Below the pieces are notes generated by a model. It was not told where the DNA came from, made no database searches, and was given only the letters and a program-made list of their open reading frames with translations. Made by a program: the position numbers and the translations under genes. Below, piece by piece: positions 16,804 through 28,462 of a stretch of DNA of 64,000 bases; the stretch's first letter is position 1; each line of letters opens with the position of its first letter. The stretch is from NCBI GenBank assembly GCA_050260775.1, contig JBLNCP010000023.1:62001-126000 (forward strand). The letters run 5' to 3'. Source of the DNA: CALABS01 sp050260775 (lineage in GTDB: Bacteria; Pseudomonadota; Alphaproteobacteria; Rhodospirillales; Magnetospirillaceae).

Positions 16804-17532
16804 TCAAGACCAAAGACGATCCAGCCAGGTGAGCGCCGCCGCGACGTCGGTGGCCTGATCCCCGGCCGGCGGCTCGGGCCGGCGGATCATCAGCACCGGC
16901 AGGCCGAGGCGGCGCGCCGCCGCGATCTTGGCAGAGGTGGCGCTGCCACCGGACGCCTTGCTCACCAGCACGTCGATCCCATGGGTGCGCATCAGCGCCG
17001 CCTCGTCGTCCTCGCCGAAGGGCGGGCGTCCGGTGACCACGCGGTAATCGGCCAGCGGCAGGTCCTGCGCGGCGAGCAGGCGGACCAGCATCCACACGCC
17101 CCGGACGTTCGAGAACGCGCCGATTTCCTGGATGCCCACCGTCAGGAAGGCGCGGCGCCCGATGGCGGGCAGGGTTTCGGCCGCTTTGGCCGTGCTGTCG
17201 ACCTCGGTCCAGCGGTCGCCCGGCTGCCTTTGCCAGCCCGGACGGACCAGCGCCAGGCGAGGAATTCCGATGCGGGTGCACGCCTGTTCGGCGGCTGCCG
17301 AGATGCGCGCGGCGAAGGGATGGGTGGCATCGATCACGGCGCCGATCCCCTCCGCCTGCAGGTAGGCCGTCAGCCCATCCGGGCCGCCGAAGCCGCCGAC
17401 GCGGACGGTGCCGGGGATGTCGGGCACGGTGTCGGTGCGCCCTGCCAGCGAGGTGACCACGTCGTGGCCCGCCAGGGCGCGGGCCAGGGCGGTCGCCTCG
17501 GCGGTGCCGCCCAGGATGAGGACGCGCCTCAT
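16804..17532 (-). CDS. cobK: Precorrin-6A reductase
   Basis: CobK/CbiJ reduces precorrin-6A (or its cobalt form) with NADPH or NADH. The 242-residue product begins VLILGGTAEATALARAL, the dinucleotide-binding strand of the family. It has IGAVIDATHPFAARIS near residue 67 and the LVSKASGGSATSAKIAAARR segment near residue 190, both diagnostic. The ATG overlaps the upstream cbiD stop (ATGA). It is the last gene of an MFS-cbiD-cobK operon that converges on cobM. Confidence 0.94.
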   Translation of the reverse strand: MRRVLILGGTAEATALARALAGHDVVTSLAGRTDTVPDIPGTVRVGGFGGPDGLTAYLQAEGIGAVIDATHPFAARISAAAEQACTRIGIPRLALVRPGWQRQPGDRWTEVDSTAKAAETLPAIGRRAFLTVGIQEIGAFSNVRGVWMLVRLLAAQDLPLADYRVVTGRPPFGEDDEAALMRTHGIDVLVSKASGGSATSAKIAAARRLGLPVLMIRRPEPPAGDQATDVAAALTWLDRLWS

Positions 17533-18566
17533 CCGGCCCTCCCGACGACGTGGCCGGCGCGGTCGACGGCGATCACCGCCACCTCGGTGCCGCCGGCCAG
17601 CACCGCCAGCGCCGCCTCGCGGGCGCGGCGCGCCACCCGGTCGCCCAGCAGCGGACCGGCCAGGGGCGCCGCCTGGGCGGCCGACGAACAGCCCGACAGG
17701 TCGATTTCGGGGACCAGGGTGGCCAGGAAGGCCATGTCCACCGCGACGGTCCGCGAGTGCAGGTCCATCTCGCCGGCCGCCAGCTTGGCCAGCTTGGCGA
17801 TGCCGCCGCACAGCGTCAGCTTGCGCACCGGGTGCGAGCGCAGGTACTTGAGCACGGCGCCGGCCATGTCCCCCATGTCGATCAGCGCCTGGTCGGGCAG
17901 GTTGAGCTCGCGCCGCAGCACCGCCTCGGAGGTCTTGCCGGTGGTGGCGCCGAGATGGCAGATCTCCAGCGAGCGGGCCACGTCGATGCCGCGGTGGATC
18001 GAGTGCACCCAGGCGGCGCAGGAATAGGGCACCACCACCCCGTTGGTCCCCAGGATGGACAGCCCTCCGACGATGCCCAGGCGGGCGTTCATGGTCTTCT
18101 CGGCCAGGGCGGCACCTCCGGGGATGGAGACCGTCACCACCGCATCGGCGCCCACACCCAGGGCGACGGCGGCCTCGGCGATGTTCTCGCTGATCTGGGC
18201 GCGCGGGCCGGGATTGATGGCGGGCTCGCCCACCGCCAGCGGCAGGCCGGGCAGGGTGACGGTCCCCACCCCTTCGCCGGCGCGGAAGCGGATGCCGGAG
18301 CCGGCGGGCGCCGGTTGGACGGTGGCCAGGATCAGGGCGCCGTGGGTGACGTCGGGGTCGTCGCCGGCATCCTTGATCACCCCGGCGGTGGCCGAGGCGG
18401 GGGTAAGCTCGGCGCGGGCCAGGGCGAACGAGGGGGTGAGGCCCTGCGGCAGGGTGACGGTCACCGGGTCGGGAAAGCGGCCGGCATGCAGCGCGGTGAA
18501 GGCTGCCCGGGCGGCGGCGGCGGCGCAGGCACCGGTGGTCCAACCCTTGCGCAGCTTGCCCGTCAT
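17529..18566 (-). CDS. cbiD: Cobalt-precorrin-5B C1-methyltransferase
   Basis: CbiD methylates C-1 in the anaerobic route. It has no sequence similarity to the tetrapyrrole methylases. The 345-residue product starts MTGKLRKGWTTGACAAAAARAA, the family opening, and contains IKDAGDDPDVTHG near residue 65, GEPAINPGPRAQI near residue 110, and the GGLSILGTNGVVVPYSCAAW segment. CbiD is normally absent from purely aerobic pathways. Its ATG overlaps the stop of the upstream MFS gene, and its stop overlaps the cobK start, so all three are coupled. Confidence 0.95.
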   Translation of the reverse strand: MTGKLRKGWTTGACAAAAARAAFTALHAGRFPDPVTVTLPQGLTPSFALARAELTPASATAGVIKDAGDDPDVTHGALILATVQPAPAGSGIRFRAGEGVGTVTLPGLPLAVGEPAINPGPRAQISENIAEAAVALGVGADAVVTVSIPGGAALAEKTMNARLGIVGGLSILGTNGVVVPYSCAAWVHSIHRGIDVARSLEICHLGATTGKTSEAVLRRELNLPDQALIDMGDMAGAVLKYLRSHPVRKLTLCGGIAKLAKLAAGEMDLHSRTVAVDMAFLATLVPEIDLSGCSSAAQAAPLAGPLLGDRVARRAREAALAVLAGGTEVAVIAVDRAGHVVGRAG

Positions 18567-19756
18567 GGCGCCGGTGTCCGGTGCAGGGCGCGGAACGATA
18601 GGAAGGCGGCCAGGCCCAGCGTGCCGCAGACCGACGCCATCGAGCGGCTGCTGCCGTCGAAGTAGGCGGCGGTCAGCCAGCCGGCGACCGCGCCTCCGGC
18701 CATCTGCATGCAGCCGACCAGGGCCGAGGCGGCGCCGGCCATGCGCGGATGCGGGCCGATGGCGGCGGCGGTGGCGTTGGGCAGCGCCAGGCCGCACGAG
18801 AAGAAATACAGGCTCATGGGCAGCAGCACCGCCGGCAGGGTCTGCACCCCGGCCCAGGCCAGGGCCGTCCCGGTCAGGCCGGCGGCGGCGCAGCCGAGCG
18901 TCCCCCAGGCGATCATGCGCTCGAGCCCGATACGCGCGGTCCAGCGTCCGGCCGAGAAGGCGCCGGCGATGTAGCCGGCGATCACCACCGCGAAGCCGAA
19001 GCCGAAATGCTCGGGCTTGAGGCCGAGGACGTCGATCAGCACGAAGGACGAGCCCGAGATGAAGGTGAACATGCCGCCGAACCCCAGCGCCACCGTGAAC
19101 ACCGCCGCCAGCACGGCAGGGTCGCGCACCAGGGTGCCGTAATTGCCCAGCATGGTCAGGGGATCGAGCGCGGCGGGGTCCTTGTGCGTGTTGGTCTCGT
19201 GCAGGATGCGCCAGGCGCCCACGGCTAGGCCTACTCCGAACACGGCCAGCAGCACGAAGTTCGAGCGCCAGCCGAACAGGGCGTGGAACCAGCCGCCGAG
19301 GATCGGCGCGGCGAAGGGGGCCAGCGCCATGGCCGAGGCCATGTAGGACAGCACCTTGGCGGCCTGGTCGCGCGGAAACAGGTCGCGCACCACCGCGCGG
19401 CCCACCACCGGGCCGGAACAGGCCCCCAGCGCCTGCAGGAAGCGGCCGGCGATCAGCGCCTCGATGGACGGCGCCAGGGTGCAGAACAGCGAGGCCGCCA
19501 GGTAGATGACAACTCCGGCCAGGATGACCGGGCGGCGGCCGAAGCGGTCGGACAGCGGTCCGTAGATGGGCATGGCCAGGGCGAAGCCGACCAGGAACGC
19601 CGACAGGGTCAGCTGGGTGGTGGCGACGTCGGTGGCGAAATAACGCGCCATGTCAGGCAGCGACGCGAGATAGAGGTCGGTGGAGATCGGGCCGAAGGCC
19701 ACCAGCGCCGTCAGCAGCACCTTGAGGGTGAGGGACTGGGGCTCGGCGCGTTGCAT
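18563..19756 (-). CDS. Bcr/CflA-family MFS efflux transporter coupled to cbiD
   Basis: A 397-residue major-facilitator drug/H+ antiporter of the Bcr/CflA type. The first helix region reads LLTALVAFGPISTDLYLASLP, the family signature, and loop 2-3 reads YGPLSDRFGRRPVIL. Helix 5 contains ALGACSGPVVGRAVVRDLF, matching the antiporter motif C region. Twelve helices are expected. Members export bicyclomycin, sulfonamides, chloramphenicol and similar compounds. Here the stop codon overlaps the cbiD start, making it the promoter-proximal gene of a B12 operon, so a pathway-related substrate is possible but unproven. The ATG at 19756 is preferred over an upstream start that adds 34 residues without hydrophobic character. 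Confidence 0.88.
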   Translation of the reverse strand: MQRAEPQSLTLKVLLTALVAFGPISTDLYLASLPDMARYFATDVATTQLTLSAFLVGFALAMPIYGPLSDRFGRRPVILAGVVIYLAASLFCTLAPSIEALIAGRFLQALGACSGPVVGRAVVRDLFPRDQAAKVLSYMASAMALAPFAAPILGGWFHALFGWRSNFVLLAVFGVGLAVGAWRILHETNTHKDPAALDPLTMLGNYGTLVRDPAVLAAVFTVALGFGGMFTFISGSSFVLIDVLGLKPEHFGFGFAVVIAGYIAGAFSAGRWTARIGLERMIAWGTLGCAAAGLTGTALAWAGVQTLPAVLLPMSLYFFSCGLALPNATAAAIGPHPRMAGAASALVGCMQMAGGAVAGWLTAAYFDGSSRSMASVCGTLGLAAFLSFRALHRTPAP

Positions 19757-19829
19757 GTGGGTGTCCCGGCGGCGGAGGAATGAGGCGTGAAAGATCCGCC
19801 GGGCAGGCTCCGATGACAAGCGGCGAGTG

Positions 19830-20522
19830 TCATCCCCAGCGGTGCAGTCGGGCTCCATGGGCCTTGAGCCAGCCGCGGGCGCGCCGGAAGTCGCCGACCA
19901 GATTCTCCACCACGGTCCAGAAGGCGGCGGAATGGTTCATCTCGGCCAGGTGGGCGACCTCGTGGGCGACCACATAGGTCATCACCCAGTCGGGGGCCAG
20001 CGCCAGCCGCCACGAGAAGGCGAGGTCGCCGCGCGCCGAGCAGCTGCCCCAGCGCGAGCGGGTGTCCTTGACCGAGATGCGCCCCGGCTTGCACTCGATG
20101 CGGGCGGCCAGCTCATGGGCGAGCGGCAGGATCACCCGCTTGGCTTCGGCCTTGAGGAAATCGGCGACCCGGCGCGGCACGTGCTCCTCGCGCCCCGAGA
20201 CCCGGATGGTGCCGTCCTCGACCCACACCCCGCGCCGTGCCGCCGGCTCGTGCACGATGACGTGCTCGACCCCCAGAAGCGGCACCCGAATCCCGGGAAC
20301 GAACGGCATGCGCTCGGGCAGCCGCGCCAGGCGCTCGGCCAGCCAGATCCGGTGCTCGGCGGCGAAACGCCCGGCCTCGGCCAGGCTGGCGCGGTGGGGC
20401 AGCACCATCACCGCGCCGACGGCGGGATCGATGCGCAGCGACATGCGGCGCGAGACGGCGGAGCGCTTGATGCGGATCTCGACGCTCTTGCCGCCGAGGT
20501 CGAGGAGGAGCGTGTCGCCCAC
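19830..20522 (-). CDS. YgjP-like metallopeptidase domain protein (DUF45)
   Basis: A protein of about 230 residues with the DUF45/WLM-like zinc-dependent hydrolase fold. The N-terminus has IKRSAVSRRMSLRID, the centre has the family signature IRVSGREEHVP and ISVKDTRSRWGSCS, and the zinc site is VVAHEVAHLAEMNHSAAFW (HExxH plus a downstream His). E. coli YgjP belongs here; a peptidase role is inferred from the motif. The start is uncertain: no ATG fits, and GTG at 20522 or 20540 are the candidates. The latter overlaps the upstream ycgN stop by 13 bp. It is the third gene of a phaZ-ycgN-DUF45 run. Confidence 0.82.
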   Translation of the reverse strand: MGDTLLLDLGGKSVEIRIKRSAVSRRMSLRIDPAVGAVMVLPHRASLAEAGRFAAEHRIWLAERLARLPERMPFVPGIRVPLLGVEHVIVHEPAARRGVWVEDGTIRVSGREEHVPRRVADFLKAEAKRVILPLAHELAARIECKPGRISVKDTRSRWGSCSARGDLAFSWRLALAPDWVMTYVVAHEVAHLAEMNHSAAFWTVVENLVGDFRRARGWLKAHGARLHRWG

Positions 20523-20864
20523 CGCGGTCAGTCGACCCACTCGACGATGTGATGCTCGAGCGGCCCGGCCCGATTCTCGGCGATGACACGCCCACGCACC
20601 GACACGCCGGCCTGATGGACGGTGTTGGGATCGCCCGACACCAGCGGGTGCCACCAGGGCAGGTCCTGTCCCTCCGCCAGCAGGCGATAGGCGCAGGTGG
20701 TGGGCAGCCAGGTGAGGAAGCCGACCTGGGCCGGGTCGAGGCGCACACAGTCCGGCACGTGCCGCTTGCGGTTGTCGTAATCCTTGCAGCGGCAGGTGCC
20801 GAGGTTCAACAGCCGGCAGGCGACGTTGGTGTAGGCGATCTCGCCGGTGTCCTCGTCTTCCAGC

Positions 20865-22175
<1,311 letters not shown>

Positions 22176-22234
22176 GATTCGAACCCTTCCCCGAAGGAGG
22201 TATCACCAATTATGGATTTTGTCTCCGATCCCCC

Positions 22235-22319
22235 ATTGCGAAAGCAATAAAATTATTTAGCAAGGGGTGCCGTGTGCAATATTGACAAAGCCTTTCTACA
22301 ACGTTCTCGCATGTTGCAG
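22235..22319 (-). promoter_or_regulatory. Predicted phaZ promoter and operator-like palindromes
   Basis: The spacer before phaZ is unusually AT-rich for this window. On the phaZ strand, TTGCAC (22274-22279) and AATAAT (22252-22257), 16 bp apart, make a plausible promoter. The palindrome ATTGC-N4-GCAAT (22235-22248) sits over the predicted transcription start. CAATATTG (22277-22284) and the pair CTACAAC/GTTGCAG (22296-22302, 22313-22319) flank the upstream side. The TGC/GCA spacing recalls the sites reported for PhaR repressors. Assignment to PhaR is inference. Confidence 0.4.
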
Positions 22320-22372
22320 TGCACAAGCGGGAACGATAGGGCAGGGTGATGAAGGAGTGGTGAAGGGCTGGC

Positions 22373-23692
22373 TCAGGCGCGGTCGAGCAGGTGCACGAAC
22401 GAGCCCATGACCCGTCCGACCCGGCGGCCGGCGGAGCCCAAGGGCGTGCCGGCGGCGTCGGCCACCGTGAACAGGGGCGGGGCGTCGCCCTCGCCGGTGA
22501 CGGTGGCGAAATGGAATTCGTGGCCGCGGAATGCCTGGCCGGCGCGCCCCAGCGGCCCGTCCCAGCCCAGGCTGGCGCGGCGGTAGCCCAGGTGCAGGCG
22601 GCGGCTGGCGAAGCTGGTGTCGACCGGCAGCAGCCCGGCCATGGCGTGCGCGCGCCCCTCGGCGTCGGTGAGGGTGCGCCCCAGCACCATGTAGCCCCCG
22701 CATTCCCCGAACAGGGTGGCGCCCCGGCCGGCGGCGGCGCGCAGGCCGGGCAGGAACCCGCCCGCCGCCAGGCTCTCGGCGTAGAGTTCGGGATAGCCGC
22801 CGGGCAGGTAGATCGCGTCGGCGTCGGCGGCCGGTCCCTCGCCGCGCAGGGGGGAGAAGAACGACAGGCTGGCCCCGGCCCGGTGCCACGCCTCCAGCAG
22901 CCAGGGATAGGCGAAGGCGAAGGCCTCGTCTCGGGCCACGGCGATGCGGTCGCCGAGCGGCGGCACCGGTGGGTCGGCCCGGCCCGAGAGCGGGGACGGC
23001 CGCGCCAGCGACAGCAGCGCGTCCACGTCGACATGGGCGGCCACCGCCCGGGCGGCGGCATCGAGGAAGCCGGCCAAGTCGGGATGTTCGCAGGCCTGGA
23101 CTAGCCCGAGATGGCGGCTGGGCAGGGCCAGCGAGGTCAGCGGCGGCAGGCAGCCGAGCGCGCGCACCTCGGGGCAGGCGCGCGCGCAGGCCTCGGTGAC
23201 GAGCCGGCGGTGGCGCTCGCCCGACACCTTGTTGAAGATCACCCCGGCCACCGCCACGTCGGGGCGGAAGCGGGCGAAGCCGGCGACCACCGCCGCCGCC
23301 GAGGCCGACATGCCGCGGGCGTCGACCACCAGGACCACCGGCCAGCCGGTCAGCGCCGCCACGTCGGCGGTGGAGCCGGCGGGCTCGCCGGCGGCGACGG
23401 CGGCGCCGTCGAACAGACCCATGACCCCTTCGCACACCACCAGCTCGGACCCGGCCGACAAATCGGCGACGAGGGCGGCCAGGGTCGCGGGACGCATGGC
23501 CCAGGCATCGAGATTGGGGCAGGACCGCCCGGTGGCGGCGGCGTGGAATGCCGGGTCGATGTAGTCGGGCCCGACCTTGGCCGAGGCCACCTCGACGCCG
23601 CGCCCGACCAGATGGGCGAGCAGGCCGAGCGTCGTCAGCGTCTTGCCGCTGCCCGACGACGGCGCGGCCAGGACCAAGCCGGGAGCGGTCAT
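22373..23692 (-). CDS. cobB: Cobyrinic acid a,c-diamide synthase (glutamine-hydrolysing)
   Basis: CobB/CbiA amidates the a and c side chains of hydrogenobyrinic or cobyrinic acid. The 439-residue product begins LVLAAPSSGSGKTLTTLGLL, a DTBS-like P-loop. It has KVGPDYIDPAFH near residue 39, LDAWAMRP near residue 61, and CEGVMGLFDG near residue 87, all CbiA hallmarks. The C-terminal amidotransferase domain holds FGECGGYMVLG with the nucleophile Cys near residue 331 and ends FVHLLDRA. Its ATG lies one base after the sco stop, as the last gene of a cobA-tauE-sco-cobB run. Confidence 0.94.
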   Translation of the reverse strand: MTAPGLVLAAPSSGSGKTLTTLGLLAHLVGRGVEVASAKVGPDYIDPAFHAAATGRSCPNLDAWAMRPATLAALVADLSAGSELVVCEGVMGLFDGAAVAAGEPAGSTADVAALTGWPVVLVVDARGMSASAAAVVAGFARFRPDVAVAGVIFNKVSGERHRRLVTEACARACPEVRALGCLPPLTSLALPSRHLGLVQACEHPDLAGFLDAAARAVAAHVDVDALLSLARPSPLSGRADPPVPPLGDRIAVARDEAFAFAYPWLLEAWHRAGASLSFFSPLRGEGPAADADAIYLPGGYPELYAESLAAGGFLPGLRAAAGRGATLFGECGGYMVLGRTLTDAEGRAHAMAGLLPVDTSFASRRLHLGYRRASLGWDGPLGRAGQAFRGHEFHFATVTGEGDAPPLFTVADAAGTPLGSAGRRVGRVMGSFVHLLDRA

Positions 23693-23693
23693 C

Positions 23694-24293
23694 CTAGTTC
23701 AGACGCTGGTGCAATCCGGCCGCCAGTTCGTCGGCCGTGGTGCCGTGGGGAAAGTGGGCGACGAAGCGGCCGTCGGGCCCCACCAGGTAGAGGATCGAGG
23801 AATGATCCATGGTGTAGGCCTGGGGATCGGCCCCCTTCACCTTGGCCGAGTAGACCTTGTAGGCCTTCAGCACCGGCGTGACCTGCTCGGGCGAGCCGGT
23901 CAGCCCCACCAGGTCGGGATGGAAGGCGGCGACGTAGTCCTTGAGGGCGGCCGGGGTGTCGCGCTCGGGATCGATGGAGATGAAGATGGGGGTGATGCGC
24001 GCCCGTTCGGCCGGCGAGAGCTTGTCCAGCGCCGTCGCCACCGTGCCCAGCGCGGTCGGGCAGACGTCCGGGCAGAAGGTGTAGCCGAAATAGATGAGCA
24101 TGAAGCGGCCGCGGAAATCGGCGTCGCTTACGGTGCGGCCGTTGTGGTCGACCAGGGTGAAGGGGCCGCCGATCGCCGGCGCGCCGGCATGCTGCGCCCC
24201 GGTCCCCGACCACACGGCCAGGCGCGACCCCACGGCGACCGCCAGCACGATGGCGATTGCGATGACGGTGACCAGGGTGTAGCGCGACTTCAT
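23694..24293 (-). CDS. SCO1/SenC-type copper-binding protein
   Basis: A 199-residue membrane-anchored thioredoxin-fold protein. An N-terminal helix (residues 5-28) is followed by the PrrC/Sco domain with the copper-ligand pair CPDVC (Cys74, Cys78) in YFGYTFCPDVCPTALG, and the third ligand His in YTMDHSS near residue 165. Sco proteins deliver copper to the CuA site of cytochrome oxidases or act as thiol reductants. All ligands are intact. It lies between a TauE/SafE-like gene and cobB in the same orientation with almost no spacing, an unexpected place inside a B12 operon. Confidence 0.9.
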   Translation of the reverse strand: MKSRYTLVTVIAIAIVLAVAVGSRLAVWSGTGAQHAGAPAIGGPFTLVDHNGRTVSDADFRGRFMLIYFGYTFCPDVCPTALGTVATALDKLSPAERARITPIFISIDPERDTPAALKDYVAAFHPDLVGLTGSPEQVTPVLKAYKVYSAKVKGADPQAYTMDHSSILYLVGPDGRFVAHFPHGTTADELAAGLHQRLN

Positions 24294-24306
24294 CCGTTTG
24301 CCCTTG

Positions 24307-25053
24307 TTACGAGAGAACCTGCCAGGCGAGGACACCCAGCATGACGGCATTCACGGCCAGCAGCAAGGGCGCCCAGCGCAACAGGCCCTCGCGCCAGCGG
24401 CCGATGGCGAAGTGGCCGATCACCCCGATGGCGACCAGGGCGGGCGCGGTGCCGGCGGTGAAGGCCAGCATCCCCAGCGCCCCGGCCAGCGGGTCGCCGC
24501 TGGCGGCGGCGGCGGCCAGGGCGGCGTAGAGCAAGCCGCAGGGTATGAAACCGAGCGCCACGCCCAGCAGCCAGCCGCGGATGCCGACCGGATTCTCGAA
24601 CAGCGGCCGCGCCCAGCGGCCGATGCCGCGGCTCCACCAGCTTTCGCCGGTCGCCTCGGTGGACAGCATGGCCTTGACGCGGGGCATCGCCATGCCGAGC
24701 AGGAACAGGGCCGCCAGCAGCAACAGGCCGGCCGCCAGCCAGCGGAAGCCGCCCAGGCCGCCGACCGCCCCGGCGAAGCCGGCGGCCACCGCCCCCAGCG
24801 CGGCGTAGGTGGTGGCGCGTCCCAGATGGTAGGGCAGCAGCGCCGCGCCGGTGAGGCGGCGCCACTCGCTCATGCGCGCTACCGGCAGCGCCTCGGCGCG
24901 GGCGGCGACCTGCGACAGCACGAACGGCCCGCACATGCCGGTGCAATGGCTGGCGCTGCCGATCAGGCCGGTCAAGAACAGGCTGGCCAGCAGGCCGCCG
25001 TTATCGGCGACGGCGGTGCGGCAGACCGCCAGGAAGGGGCTGAAGGGATCCAT
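24307..25053 (-). CDS. TauE/SafE- (DsbD-2) type membrane protein, probably metal related
   Basis: A 248-residue integral membrane protein with six predicted helices. It carries the conserved GLIGSASHCTGMCGPFVL near residue 29 and VALGFIPCGLLYAAL near residue 165, the two Cys/Pro motifs of the cytochrome-biogenesis-like sulfite exporter TauE/SafE family (PF13386). Homologues occur beside copper chaperones and cbb3 or aa3 oxidase genes. Placement just upstream of a Sco protein suggests a role in copper handling or thiol transfer for oxidase assembly. Cobalt transport is an alternative suggested only by the cob gene neighbours. Confidence 0.82.
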   Translation of the reverse strand: MDPFSPFLAVCRTAVADNGGLLASLFLTGLIGSASHCTGMCGPFVLSQVAARAEALPVARMSEWRRLTGAALLPYHLGRATTYAALGAVAAGFAGAVGGLGGFRWLAAGLLLLAALFLLGMAMPRVKAMLSTEATGESWWSRGIGRWARPLFENPVGIRGWLLGVALGFIPCGLLYAALAAAAASGDPLAGALGMLAFTAGTAPALVAIGVIGHFAIGRWREGLLRWAPLLLAVNAVMLGVLAWQVLS

Positions 25054-25074
25054 CGGGCGACAATAGCGAAGCGG

Positions 25075-25845
25075 TCAGCCCGGCGTCCACCAGTCGAGCC
25101 GGTCGCGCAGGGCCACGACGCCGCCCAGCACCAGAAGCGCGGGGGGAGCCACCGGGTGCGCCGCCAGGTCGGCGACCAGGTGCGCGAGCGTGGTCTCCAG
25201 CACCGCCTGGTCGGGGGTGGCGGCCTTGGACACCACCGCCACCGGCTCGTCGGGCCGGCGGCCGGCGGCCAGCAGGCGGGCCACCACGGTGTCGACCTGC
25301 CGGAGCGCCATGTAGAAGACGATGACCGGCGAGCCCTTGGCGAGAGCGTCCCAGTCGAAGCCGTCGGGGATGGTGCCGTCCTCGCCGTGGCCGGTGACGA
25401 ACGAGACCGCCGAATTGCAGTCGCGCGCCGTCACCGGGATGCCGGCGTAGGCCAGCCCGCCGATGCCGGCCGAGATGCCGGGCACGATGCGGAAGGGGAT
25501 GCCGGCGGCGGCGAGGCCCAAGGCCTCCTCGGCGCCGCGCCCGAACACGAAGGGGTCGCCGCCCTTGAGCCGCAGCACCCGCTTGCCCTGGCGGGCCAGT
25601 TCGACTAGGCGGGCGTTGATCTCGGGCTGCTTGGGCGAGGCGCGGCCGCCGCGCTTGCCCATGGATTCCACCTCGGCGCCGGTCCGCGCCATCGCCAGGA
25701 TGCGCGGGTCCACCAGCGCGTCGGTGACGACATGGTCCGCCGTGCCGAGCGCATGCAGCGCCAGCAGGGTCAGCAATCCGGGGTCGCCGGGGCCCGCCCC
25801 CACCAGCCAGACGCTGCCGGGGGCGAATTCGGGAAGGTCCAACAT
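25075..25845 (-). CDS. cobA: Uroporphyrinogen-III C-methyltransferase
   Basis: CobA (SUMT) methylates uroporphyrinogen III at C-2 and C-7 to give precorrin-2, the branch point to B12 and siroheme. The 256-residue protein is the single-domain form, without the CysG dehydrogenase/ferrochelatase part. It shows VWLVGAGPGDPGLLTLLA at residues 12-29, VESMGKRGGR near residue 60, VLRLKGGDPFVFGRGAEE near residue 91, and IVPGISAGIGGLAYAGIPVTAR. It heads the cobA-tauE-sco-cobB run and is separated from the PBP1A gene by a palindromic repeat. Confidence 0.95.
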   Translation of the reverse strand: MLDLPEFAPGSVWLVGAGPGDPGLLTLLALHALGTADHVVTDALVDPRILAMARTGAEVESMGKRGGRASPKQPEINARLVELARQGKRVLRLKGGDPFVFGRGAEEALGLAAAGIPFRIVPGISAGIGGLAYAGIPVTARDCNSAVSFVTGHGEDGTIPDGFDWDALAKGSPVIVFYMALRQVDTVVARLLAAGRRPDEPVAVVSKAATPDQAVLETTLAHLVADLAAHPVAPPALLVLGGVVALRDRLDWWTPG

Positions 25846-25881
25846 GCGCCGAAGATAGCGCCCGGCCGCCGGGGTGTCACG

Positions 25882-25953
25882 GCCATCCTGACCCGGGCAG
25901 GTTGCCCGGGTCCAAGAAGATCCTTCGGTCGCGGGCGCCCCCTCAGGATGACG
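25882..25953. repeat. Dispersed intergenic palindrome, copy 1
   Basis: This element begins CATCCTGA and ends TCAGGATGACGG, and includes GATCCTTCGGTCGC, matching the consensus seen at four other sites in the window. Its left half is replaced by a perfect 10-bp hairpin, GACCCGGGCA / TGCCCGGGTC (25890-25912, loop GGT). It lies between the 3' end of the PBP1A gene and cobA. Confidence 0.7.
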
Positions 25954-25963
25954 GTTGGTTGGC

Positions 25964-28078
<2,115 letters not shown>

Positions 28079-28182
28079 GGGGGCTTTTACCACGCTGGGG
28101 GCGGCTCTCGGAACTGGCAACGCCGTGTCAATGGTTGTAAGGTGGGCTCTTCCCGCACGGACCGGCGCAGAAGGAATAATCC

Positions 28183-28383
28183 ATGGAAACCCTCGCGGTC
28201 ACCATTTCCACCGAGCTCAAGGCCCGGCTCGAGGCGCTCGCCGCCGAGACCGGCAAGTCGCTCGAGGAATGCCTGGCGCTGGCGGTCCAGGAATTCGTCG
28301 AGAATTGGGAACTGCATCTGTCCGACCTGCATCAGATCGACGAGCACGAGGCTCGCACGGTGCTCAAGGCGGCCAACGACTGA
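28183..28383 (+). CDS. Small ribbon-helix-helix (CopG-like) protein
   Basis: A 66-residue acidic protein. The segment LAVTISTELKARLEALAAETGKS followed by LEECLALAVQEFVENWE has the strand-helix-helix layout of CopG/RHH DNA-binding proteins, with the basic strand at residues 4-10. A good ribosome site (AAGGA) lies nine bases before the ATG. RHH proteins of this size are often antitoxins, but no toxin-like partner follows: the next gene is a convergent phosphoesterase. It may be a free-standing regulator of its own promoter or of the divergent PBP1A gene. Confidence 0.72.
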   Translation: METLAVTISTELKARLEALAAETGKSLEECLALAVQEFVENWELHLSDLHQIDEHEARTVLKAAND

Positions 28384-28462
28384 TCGTCGCGACTGCGTCT
28401 CCGCCCCCTAGGGGCGTGCCTTTGTCACCCGAAATTGTGGCGGATTTGGAGCCGGCGCGCGG

